NCBI RefSeq assembly: GCF_003073135.1
Contig: NZ_PGDQ01000020.1
Span: 18,602 to 82,601, forward strand
DNA length: 64,000 nt
Reading direction: 5' to 3'
From: Euzebya rosea
GTDB lineage: Bacteria; Actinomycetota; Nitriliruptoria; Euzebyales; Euzebyaceae
Below, piece by piece: positions 49,749-56,841 of this stretch. The position numbers were made by a program, and so were the translations under genes. Below the pieces are notes generated by a model, which saw only the letters and a list, made by a program, of their open reading frames with translations, ran no database searches and was not told the DNA's origin. Position 1 is the stretch's first letter. Each line of letters begins with the position of its first letter.

Positions 49749-51234
49749 CCGGCGACGTCGCCTGGATCTCCTCCGCGTCACGGGCCAGCGAACGCACCAT
49801 CGAGGTGAAGATCGGCCCGTGGAAGGGCACGAGCACCCACCAGTAGAGCCGGCCGATCAGCCCGCGCGGGGCGAACAGGGCCCGCTGGTGCAGCACGGTG
49901 CGTTCCGGGCCGTCCGGCTCCAGGCGGAACTCGAGCCACGCGTCACCCGGCAGCCGCATCTCTGCCCGGAGGCGGACCAACCGGTCCCGTGCGAGCGCCT
50001 CGACCCGCCAGAAGTCCACCGCATCGCCCGGCCGCAGTTCGACGGGGTCGCGACGACCGCGGCGCAGCCCGACCCCACCGACGAGGCGGTCGAGCCACCC
50101 ACGCATCGTCCAGGCCCACATGTGGGTCGGCCAGCCGCGGTCCCCGCCGATCCGGGACACGGCGTCGTACACCGCTGCCGCCGACGCGTTCGCGGTCTCC
50201 GAGCGGACGTCGCGCAGCAGGACCCCGCCGGACCACTCGGGGTCGCCGGGGTACGGCTCGGCGGGGCTGCGACCGGCCAGGCCCGCCTCGCGCCAGGACG
50301 TCTCCACCTCGCGGTCGGCGACCCGCTGGAGCGCCAGCCGCACCGCGGTCTCGTAGGGCAGGCAGGGTTCGGGGTCGAGGTCCTGGCCCGTCTCGCGACC
50401 GTCACGGACCACGACGTCGACCGACAGGCTCTGCACCAGCGGCTTGGCCAGCCCGAACGGCACCGGGGTGACGACGTTGACCCAGTAGCTGGACAGGGTC
50501 GGTGTCAGGGCAGGCACGGTCAGGATGGCCCGCTTGCGGAGGCCGGCGACGGCGGCGTAGCGCTGCATCATGTCGCGGTAGGTCAGGACGTCGGGTCCAC
50601 CGATGTCGTAGTCGTGCCCCGCGGTGTCCTCGGTGTCCATGGCCGCGATCAGGTAGCGCAGCACGTCGCGGATGGCGATCGGCTGGACCCGCGTGTCGAC
50701 CCAGCGGGGGCAGACCATGAACGGCAGCTTCTCCGTCAGGTGGCGGAGCATCTCGAACGAGGCGCTGCCCGACCCGATGATCACCGCAGCACGAAGCACC
50801 GTGGTGGGAACCGTCCCCTCCTTGAGGACGTCGGCGACCTCGCCCCGGCTGGCCAGGTGGGCTGAGGAGTCCTCGTCGACCTCACCGAGGCCGCCGAGGT
50901 AGACGATCCGCTTGACCCCTGCCGCCTCGGCGCAGGCCGCCACGTGGTCGGCGGCGCGACGGTCCGCCGAGGCGAAGTCGTCGGCCGTGCCCATCTGGTG
51001 GATGAGGTGGTACACGCCCTCGCAGCCCTCGACGGCCGCAGCGACGTCCTCGGCAACGGTTGCGTCACCGGCCACCACGTCGACCCTGTCGTGCCAGCCG
51101 TGCTGGGCCAGCTTCTCCGGCGATCGGACGAGGCAGCGGACCCGGTAGCCGGCCTCCAGCAGCCGCGGCACGAGCCGGCCCCCCACGTACCCGGTTGCTC
51201 CGAGCACGCAGACGGTCTTCTGAGGGGAGTTCAT
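49651..51234 (-). CDS. NAD(P)-binding (NmrA-like) and DUF2867 fusion protein
   Basis: A 527-residue two-domain protein. Residues 1 to about 300 form an extended SDR/NmrA-type NAD(P)-binding domain (VCVLGATGYVGGRLVPRLL, YLGGLGEVDE, DYDIGGPDVLTYRDMM). The C-terminal 200 residues match DUF2867, with GDAVDFWRVEAL, WLEFRL and RLYWWVLVPFHGPIF. This fusion is common in actinobacteria but has no known reaction. The C-terminal 33 residues are encoded opposite the end of the glycosylase gene and look low in complexity. Divergent from the J-domain gene. Confidence 0.85.
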   Translation of the reverse strand: MNSPQKTVCVLGATGYVGGRLVPRLLEAGYRVRCLVRSPEKLAQHGWHDRVDVVAGDATVAEDVAAAVEGCEGVYHLIHQMGTADDFASADRRAADHVAACAEAAGVKRIVYLGGLGEVDEDSSAHLASRGEVADVLKEGTVPTTVLRAAVIIGSGSASFEMLRHLTEKLPFMVCPRWVDTRVQPIAIRDVLRYLIAAMDTEDTAGHDYDIGGPDVLTYRDMMQRYAAVAGLRKRAILTVPALTPTLSSYWVNVVTPVPFGLAKPLVQSLSVDVVVRDGRETGQDLDPEPCLPYETAVRLALQRVADREVETSWREAGLAGRSPAEPYPGDPEWSGGVLLRDVRSETANASAAAVYDAVSRIGGDRGWPTHMWAWTMRGWLDRLVGGVGLRRGRRDPVELRPGDAVDFWRVEALARDRLVRLRAEMRLPGDAWLEFRLEPDGPERTVLHQRALFAPRGLIGRLYWWVLVPFHGPIFTSMVRSLARDAEEIQATSPATSTDAPTGPDEDHDEAWSPPARDLPPARRAG

Positions 51235-51258
51235 GGTGAGGTTGTACCCCGCGGTGCG

Positions 51259-51264
51259 TATCCT
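51259..51264 (+). promoter_or_regulatory. Leaderless -10 box of the J-domain gene
   Basis: TATCCT lies 10 bases before GTG 51275. Only 40 bases separate this GTG from the divergent NmrA-like ATG, so the two promoters must overlap. Confidence 0.45.
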
Positions 51265-51274
51265 CTCCCCTGCT

Positions 51275-51736
51275 GTGACGATCCCCGCGACCGACGACGA
51301 CCACTACGCCGTGCTGGGGGTGCCCAACGTGGCCCCGCACCTGGTCATCCGTGACGCGCACCGGCGGATCATCCGCGAATCCCATCCCGACCTGGTCGGT
51401 GATGCCGTCGCGACGGAGCGGACGGTCCGGGCGAACGCGGCGTGGGCGGTCCTGAAGGACCCGGTCCGCCGTGCCGAGTACGACCGTCGTCGGGCGTCCC
51501 GCGAGGCCGGCCCGTCCAGCGCAACGGATCAGGACGACGGCCGGGTGCCCAGCTGGGGGCCGGGGGGCGTCAGGCCCGTGAGCGTCGCCCAGCTGCGCGA
51601 AGCCGCGGCGCGCGAGTCGGCCTACTCCGTGATCGGCCGGGCACAGCGGGCGGCGTTCTCCGCCGCCAGCCGTCGCGTCGGTGCGGGCATCGTGCTCGTC
51701 GGCACGCTCGTACTGCTGCTCGTCGCCCTGCGCTGA
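51275..51736 (+). CDS. J-domain protein with C-terminal membrane anchor
   Basis: A 153-residue protein. The first 65 residues are a J domain: DHYAVLGVPNVAPHLVIRDA, the HPD tripeptide in RESHPDLVGDA, and AWAVLKDPVRRAEYDRRR. A polar linker follows, then a C-terminal helix (AGIVLVGTLVLLLVALR). It would recruit Hsp70 (DnaK) to the membrane. No zinc domain, so it is not DnaJ itself. GTG chosen over the ORF start at 51233 because the extra residues lie in the divergent promoter. Confidence 0.8.
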   Translation: MTIPATDDDHYAVLGVPNVAPHLVIRDAHRRIIRESHPDLVGDAVATERTVRANAAWAVLKDPVRRAEYDRRRASREAGPSSATDQDDGRVPSWGPGGVRPVSVAQLREAAARESAYSVIGRAQRAAFSAASRRVGAGIVLVGTLVLLLVALR

Positions 51737-51773
51737 CGCAGCGCCCCGCCGGACGTCGGTCCCGAGGGGACGG

Positions 51774-52241
51774 TCAGGAGCTGGTGATGATCGGAAGGCC
51801 GCCGGCGGCCGGATCGTCGGGCGCCTCGGCCATGTCCGCGGCGTGCTGCAGCGGCTGGACGAAGGGCATGGCGGTCTGCTCCAGCGGTTCGGACGGGGTG
51901 AACTCCGTCAGGAGCCCGTCCTCGTCGAACATCGCCGCGATCACGTGGCTGCCTCGACGACGGGCCCCGTAGACGACCACCAGCAGGTCCTCCCCCGCCG
52001 GGCCGGTGGCCTCGGCGAGCAGGCCGAAGCATGCGGCGTTCGCCGGGACCATGTGCTGGGCGGCGAACACCGACAGGGCCTCCTTGCGCTCGGCGTCGTC
52101 GTCGGGGAACCCGTCGAGTGCAGTCACCCGCGTCGAGCCCTCGAGCGGCAGGACCACGGTGACGGGCAGCGGCCGGTCGTGCCGGTCGACGACGTTGGCG
52201 GCAGCCTCCTCCATCAGGACCCTCAGCTGGTCGATGGTCAT
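51774..52241 (-). CDS. Conserved hypothetical protein
   Basis: An unrecognised 155-residue soluble protein: MTIDQLRVLMEEAAANVVDR leads into alternating strands (LPVTVVLPLEG, DLLVVVYGARRRGSHVIAAMFDEDG) and a C-terminal Pro/Ala-rich segment. No signal or membrane segment. Its ATG overlaps the stop of the TPM lipoprotein gene by 4 bases, so it is the last gene of the exonuclease operon. No function is proposed. Confidence 0.75.
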   Translation of the reverse strand: MTIDQLRVLMEEAAANVVDRHDRPLPVTVVLPLEGSTRVTALDGFPDDDAERKEALSVFAAQHMVPANAACFGLLAEATGPAGEDLLVVVYGARRRGSHVIAAMFDEDGLLTEFTPSEPLEQTAMPFVQPLQHAADMAEAPDDPAAGGLPIITSS

Positions 52242-52795
52242 TCGTCGTCCTCCTGGGCCTCGACCTCGTCAGCAGACGGGTTATCAGACGGGTCGTCGGG
52301 GTCGGTCGTGTCCGACAGCGCCACGAACAGCTCGTCGGCTGCGACGTCGAAGATCTCCACCCAGGCGTTGTCGGCGATCAGCGGCGGCCAGATGACCTCG
52401 CTGATCTCCTCTCGGGTGCCCCGGCCGAGCTCGAAGTCGTCCAGCGGGGCCAGCCCCACGCAGCGTTCGCCGTCGGCGTCGTCGAAGTCGCCCGGTTCGG
52501 CGACGGCGACGATGGCGACATCGGCCTTCCAGGCCTGCACGAACTCGCGGCCGGCGCGGAACGCCTCGCCGCAGTTGGCCCCTTCGACGGTGTAGGTGAG
52601 GGCCACGATGTCGACCCCGGCCTCGGCGTGCTCGACGAGGGCCGTCTCCAGGGCGTCGCGGTCGAGGATGCCGGCGTCGTCGAGGACATGGCGGCCGTCC
52701 CGTGCCGGGATGTCGAAGGCGATGGGCGGCTCGCCGCAGGCCGACACGACCAGCGCGAGGGCAACGGTGAGGAGCAGGACGGGCAGGCGGGTCAC
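52238..52795 (-). CDS. TPM-domain lipoprotein
   Basis: A 185-residue predicted lipoprotein. The N-terminus MTRLPVLLLTVALALVVSAC ends in a lipobox (VSAC), then a domain resembling the TPM fold (HVLDDAGILDRDALETAL, VDIVALTYT, WKADVAIVAVAEPG). It ends in an acidic Asp/Glu tail. In other bacteria TPM proteins serve in membrane protein quality control, and this one may do so at the outer face. It overlaps both neighbours by 4 bases; GTG start. Confidence 0.65.
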   Translation of the reverse strand: MTRLPVLLLTVALALVVSACGEPPIAFDIPARDGRHVLDDAGILDRDALETALVEHAEAGVDIVALTYTVEGANCGEAFRAGREFVQAWKADVAIVAVAEPGDFDDADGERCVGLAPLDDFELGRGTREEISEVIWPPLIADNAWVEIFDVAADELFVALSDTTDPDDPSDNPSADEVEAQEDDE

Positions 52796-53649
52796 TGGCG
52801 GGCCTCGGTGTAGCGCTGGACTGGCGACTCGATGGCGTGAGCCGCGGCGAGCTCGGCAACGGCAGCGGGGTCGGCGTCGACGGGCAGGTCGTGCAGCTCG
52901 ACATCGGTCCGGACGGGCACGACGTCGAGCATCGCGTCGATGTAGTCGGCGCTGTCGCGCAGGGTGGCTGCCAGCTTGGGGGTCTGCTGGTCGGCGGCGG
53001 CGACGACGGACGCCAGGTCGGCATGGTCCTGGAGGAGGCGAATGGCGGTCTTGGGACCGACGCCCTTCACCCCCGGCAGCCCGTCGGAGGGGTCGCCGCG
53101 AAGGATGGCGAAGTCGACGTAGCGCCGCGGCGCGATGCCGTACTTGTCGTGCACACCGGCTTCGTCGTACAGCGCGACCTTCTTGGTCCCCGAGAGGGTG
53201 TAGCGGACGCGGACGACGGGGTCGCGGACCAGCTGGATGAGGTCACGGTCGCCGGTGAGCACCTCGACCCGGTCCCCGGGCCCTGCCTGCGCGGCGAGCG
53301 TCCCGATGACGTCGTCGGCCTCCCACCCCGGGGCCTCGACCATCCGCTCCCCCATCGCCGGCAGCAGGCGTCGCAGCAGCCCGAACTGCCAGACGATCTC
53401 CTCGGGCGGCGCGGCACGGTCGGCCTTGTAGGCCGGGAAGGCGGCCAGCCGCCCCTCGGGCACCTCGGTGTGGTCGAGGCAGTGCACGACCTCGTCGGGC
53501 TGCAGCTCGGCGATCACGGTGGCCACCATGTCGAGGTAGCCACGGACGGCGTTCACCGCGTGCCCGTCGGCGTCGGTGATGGATGTGGGCAGCGCGAAGA
53601 ACGCCCGGTAGGTCAGGCTCGACGTGTCCACCAGCAGGCTCGAAGTCAT
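52792..53649 (-). CDS. 5'-3' exonuclease (PolA N-domain-like, stand-alone)
   Basis: A 285-residue flap/5'-nuclease related to the N-terminal domain of DNA polymerase I but without a polymerase. Acidic residues of the metal site lie in LLVDTSSL, HCLDHTEVP, EADDVIGTLA and LTGDRDLIQLV, and the helix-3-turn-helix is GDPSDGLPGVKGVGPKTAIRLL. Such proteins process RNA/DNA flaps; many actinobacteria carry one besides PolA. It leads a three-gene operon. A TAGCCT box 9 bases before its ATG is a likely leaderless promoter. Confidence 0.9.
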   Translation of the reverse strand: MTSSLLVDTSSLTYRAFFALPTSITDADGHAVNAVRGYLDMVATVIAELQPDEVVHCLDHTEVPEGRLAAFPAYKADRAAPPEEIVWQFGLLRRLLPAMGERMVEAPGWEADDVIGTLAAQAGPGDRVEVLTGDRDLIQLVRDPVVRVRYTLSGTKKVALYDEAGVHDKYGIAPRRYVDFAILRGDPSDGLPGVKGVGPKTAIRLLQDHADLASVVAAADQQTPKLAATLRDSADYIDAMLDVVPVRTDVELHDLPVDADPAAVAELAAAHAIESPVQRYTEARQ

Positions 53650-53658
53650 CGCTCGGGG

Positions 53659-53705
53659 AGGCTACCCGCCTGCTTCCACGGGTGGCTGGACCACCCGGGT
53701 AGGCT
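53659..53705. promoter_or_regulatory. Divergent leaderless promoters (exonuclease / SDR operons)
   Basis: Minus-strand TAGCCT (53659-53664) lies 9 bases before the exonuclease ATG and plus-strand TAGGCT (53700-53705) lies 10 bases before the SDR ATG. The two -10 boxes are 35 bases apart and both point outward. Confidence 0.5.
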
Positions 53706-53715
53706 TCCCGCCGAC

Positions 53716-54465
53716 ATGGCCACTTCTGCACTCGTCTGGATCTCCGGCGCGTCGGGCGGTATCGGGGCGGCGCTCGCCGCTTCCGTGCCGTTCGAGGACG
53801 CCCACACCTTCGACCTGTCCCGCTCCGGCGGGGCCCCCGGCACCGAACACGTGCCGGCCGACCTGTCCGACCCGGCGTCGTGGGCGGCGGTTGCCGCACA
53901 CTTCGACGCCGTGCTCGGCGGCACCGACGCCGAGACGGCTGTCTTCGTGCACAACGCCGGGACGCTGGACCCGATGGGCTTCGCCGGCCGCGTCGACCAG
54001 GCCGCCTACACCCGCAACGTGCTGCTGAACAGCGCCGCCCCGCAGGTGCTCGGCAACGCGTTCCTGACTGCGGTCCGTCGCGCCTCGTCGGTGACCCGTG
54101 CGGCCCTGGTGTTCCTGTCCTCCGGGGCGGCCTCGAAGCCGTACGAGGGCTGGTCGTCCTACTGCGGCGCCAAGGCCGGTGTGGACCACTGGGTCCGCAC
54201 GGTCGGCGCCGAGCAGGCGTCGACCGACACCCCGGTCAAGGTCGTCGCCGTGGCACCCGGGGTCGTCGGCACCGGCATGCAGGAGTTCATCCGCGCCCAG
54301 GACGAGGCTGACTTCCCCGCCAAGGAGAAGTTCGTCGGCCTGTACGAGCGGGGCGAGCTGGTCGACCCGGCCGACGCAGCAGCGGGCATCTGGTCGGTCG
54401 TCCAGCGCGACGACATCGAGACCGGTGCCGTCATCGACCTGCGGACGCTGTCGCCGGCCTCGTGA
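53716..54465 (+). CDS. Short-chain dehydrogenase/reductase
   Basis: A 249-residue Rossmann oxidoreductase. The cofactor loop is SGASGGIGAALA near residue 10, the NAG motif is HNAG, and the catalytic Tyr-x-x-x-Lys is YCGAK with Ser in FLSSGAA. It resembles sepiapterin-reductase/benzil-reductase-type SDRs by the PYEGWSSYCGAKAG active-site stretch. Substrate unknown. It leads a three-gene operon with 4-base overlaps. Confidence 0.85.
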   Translation: MATSALVWISGASGGIGAALAASVPFEDAHTFDLSRSGGAPGTEHVPADLSDPASWAAVAAHFDAVLGGTDAETAVFVHNAGTLDPMGFAGRVDQAAYTRNVLLNSAAPQVLGNAFLTAVRRASSVTRAALVFLSSGAASKPYEGWSSYCGAKAGVDHWVRTVGAEQASTDTPVKVVAVAPGVVGTGMQEFIRAQDEADFPAKEKFVGLYERGELVDPADAAAGIWSVVQRDDIETGAVIDLRTLSPAS

Positions 54466-55250
54466 GCGACACCGCCGAGCCGCTCGGCCTGGTCGAGGTC
54501 GGCGAGGGCCCGCCGCTCGTCGCCGTGCACGGCGCGTTCTCCGGCGGTCGGCTGACCTTCGAGGGTGTGGCCCGCCGCTGGGGCAGGCGGTCACGGGTGC
54601 TGGTCGTGGACCGACCCGGGTTCGAGCGGTCCCCCGGCCCCGAGGCACCCATCGGGGAACAGGCCGCGCGCCTGCTGGCCACGATCGACCAGCACGCCGA
54701 CGGTGGGCCGGTCGATGCGCTCGGCACCTCCTTCGGGGGACTGGTGGTCCTCAGGGCCGTCCAGGAACGACCGGCGGCGTTCCGGTCCCTCATCATCGTG
54801 GAGACGGCGGCCATCGACCTGACCCCGTCCGACATGGTCGAGCCGAGCCGGCTGCTGCGAGCCGCTCGTGCGGCACACGAGCGCGCCGGATCCGAGCTGG
54901 AGGCCGCGTTCGACGAGCTGTTCGAGGTCGTCGATCCGGCCCTGATGGCCGCCCTCGCCCCGCTGTACCGACGGGGCGATCCGGGCTTGGCGATGCTGCC
55001 GGGTGACCTCGCGATCTGGTTGGCGAGGCTGGACCGTGCCGCCCTGGCCGACGCAGTGTCCGACGACCCGCCCATCCCCGTGACCACCGTGTCGGGGTCG
55101 ACCAGCCACCCGGCGTTCCGTACCTTCGGGGCCTGCACCGCCGCGGCCTTGTTCGGCCAGCACCACGTGATCGACGGGGCGGGGCACGCCGCACACCTGC
55201 ACCCCCGGTTCCCCGACGTGCTGAACGCCCACCTGGACGCGTTGGAGTGA
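54462..55250 (+). CDS. Alpha/beta hydrolase
   Basis: A 262-residue alpha/beta-hydrolase. The oxyanion segment is AVHGAFSGGR, the nucleophile elbow is GTSFGG, and the final His lies in IDGAGHAAHLHP. A GTG overlaps the SDR stop (GTGA) and the gene overlaps the cyclase in the same way. Nothing in the sequence fixes the substrate. Confidence 0.8.
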   Translation: MSDTAEPLGLVEVGEGPPLVAVHGAFSGGRLTFEGVARRWGRRSRVLVVDRPGFERSPGPEAPIGEQAARLLATIDQHADGGPVDALGTSFGGLVVLRAVQERPAAFRSLIIVETAAIDLTPSDMVEPSRLLRAARAAHERAGSELEAAFDELFEVVDPALMAALAPLYRRGDPGLAMLPGDLAIWLARLDRAALADAVSDDPPIPVTTVSGSTSHPAFRTFGACTAAALFGQHHVIDGAGHAAHLHPRFPDVLNAHLDALE

Positions 55251-56770
55251 CCCGTCCCGGCGGCCCACCACGCGACGGACGTCGATCCAGCGGCCGACGG
55301 GTCGCACGACGCACGGTGGTGCTGGGCTCGCTGTCGTTGTCGGTGGCCAACCTCGCCGGGGCCGTCGTCGTCTTCGTCCTCCTGGCGTTCGTGCTGCCGG
55401 TCCCCGACGGCATCGAGCAGGACCGGACCCGGGTCCTCAACCTGGTCCTGGCCGGCGTCTACGTCGGCACGGCCGCAGCCGCCGGGGTGGCCTTCGGTGC
55501 CCGTGATGCAGGCCGGCGGCTGCGCTGGCTGGTCGAGGACCGATCGCCCACCGGCACCGAACGTCGTCAGGCCGTCCGCATCCCCCTGGCCTCGGGGGTC
55601 AGGCAGACCGCGATCTGGGGCCTGGCGGCCGTGCTCTTCGCCGTCGTCAACGGCCTGCAGGACGTGCTGCTGGGGGTCGAGGTCGGCTTGACCGTCCTCA
55701 TCGGCGGGCTGACCACGTCGGCGACGACCTACCTCCTCCTCGCGCACATCAACCGCGGCGTGGTCGCGCGGGCCTACGCCGGTCGGTCGCTGCACCGTCC
55801 TCCGGGCGCCGGTGTGGCCTGGCGGGCCGTGCTGACCTGGACGCTGGGTACGGGGCTGCCGCTGACCGGTCTGACCCTGCTCAGCGGCCTGGCCATCGGC
55901 CTCGACGTGGACCGCAGGGAGCTTGCCGTCGCGGTCTTCGTCCTCGGCCTGACCGCGCTCGCCACCGGACTGCTGACCGTGGTCCAGTTCGCGCGTGGCA
56001 TGGCCGATCCACTGCGGTCGCTGCGCAGGTCGTTGGAGCGCATCGAGCGGGGCGACCTCGACGTGGACGTCCCCATCACCGAGACCACCGAGATCGGCGT
56101 GCTCCAGGCGGGCGTGACCCGCATGGTGGAGGGGCTGCGCGAGCGCGAGCGGGTGCGCGACCTGTTCGGACGTCATGTGGGCGAGGACGTCGCCCGGACG
56201 GCCATCGCCGACGGGGTTGCCCTGGGCGGTGAGGAACGGTTCGCGGCGGCGTTGTTCGTCGACGTCGTCGACTCCACCGGGTTGGCCGAGCACAGCTCGC
56301 CCCACGCGGTCCTCGACCTGCTCAACAGCTTCTTCGCCGTGGTCGTCGAGGTCGTGGATGCCCACGGTGGGGTGGTCAACAAGTTCATGGGCGACGCGGT
56401 GCTGGCGGTGTGGGGTGCCCCGCTGGCCCACGACGACCCGGCAGGTGCGGCGCTGGCCGCCGCACGGGTGCTCAGCGAGCGGTTGCCCGTGGAGGTGACG
56501 GAACTCCGCGCAGGGACGGGCGTGGCGGCCGGGCAGGTCGTCGCCGGCAACCTCGGCGCGTCCACACGACTGGAGTACACCGTCATCGGGGATCCGGTGA
56601 ACGTCGCGTCACGCCTGTCGGGGTTGGCCAAGGACCACGACCCAGCCGTGCTGGCCGACCGGGCTGCGCTGGTGGCCGCTGCGCCGTCGGAGGCGGCGTG
56701 CTGGCGCGACGCGGGTGAGGTCACGCTACGGGGCCGGTCGACGCCGACCCCGCTGGCGACGCCGTCCTGA
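55247..56770 (+). CDS. Membrane-bound class III adenylate/guanylate cyclase with HAMP
   Basis: A 507-residue signalling enzyme: about six membrane helices (residues 22-245), a HAMP linker (about 245-300, ADPLRSLRRSLERIERGDLDVDV) and a class III cyclase domain. Both metal aspartates are present, D339 in LFVDVVDSTG and D383 in NKFMGDAVLAVWG. The purine-selecting Lys379 and the Asp in VIGDPVNVASRL favour ATP, so cAMP is the likely product. This six-helix-HAMP-cyclase layout is frequent in actinobacteria. No cAMP receptor gene lies in the window. Confidence 0.88.
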   Translation: MTRPGGPPRDGRRSSGRRVARRTVVLGSLSLSVANLAGAVVVFVLLAFVLPVPDGIEQDRTRVLNLVLAGVYVGTAAAAGVAFGARDAGRRLRWLVEDRSPTGTERRQAVRIPLASGVRQTAIWGLAAVLFAVVNGLQDVLLGVEVGLTVLIGGLTTSATTYLLLAHINRGVVARAYAGRSLHRPPGAGVAWRAVLTWTLGTGLPLTGLTLLSGLAIGLDVDRRELAVAVFVLGLTALATGLLTVVQFARGMADPLRSLRRSLERIERGDLDVDVPITETTEIGVLQAGVTRMVEGLRERERVRDLFGRHVGEDVARTAIADGVALGGEERFAAALFVDVVDSTGLAEHSSPHAVLDLLNSFFAVVVEVVDAHGGVVNKFMGDAVLAVWGAPLAHDDPAGAALAAARVLSERLPVEVTELRAGTGVAAGQVVAGNLGASTRLEYTVIGDPVNVASRLSGLAKDHDPAVLADRAALVAAAPSEAACWRDAGEVTLRGRSTPTPLATPS

Positions 56771-56802
56771 GGACGGCCCGGCCTCGACGTGGCGAGCGGG
56801 GA

Positions 56803-56841
56803 GGGTCAGGCGGGGCGGGTCAGGCGGGGCGGGTCAGGCGG
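56803..56841. repeat. 14-bp tandem repeat at the end of the CWB2 gene
   Basis: GGGTCAGGCGGGGC is repeated 2.8 times (56803, 56817, 56831). The last partial copy contains the stop codon of the next gene (minus TGA at 56834), so array changes can only affect the untranslated tail. Confidence 0.8.

Noticed and set aside
52837..54465. Fusion of a low-complexity N-terminus to the SDR gene
   Set aside because: The 293 codons before the ATG at 53716 are antisense to the 5'-3' exonuclease; the -10 box at 53700 supports the short start.
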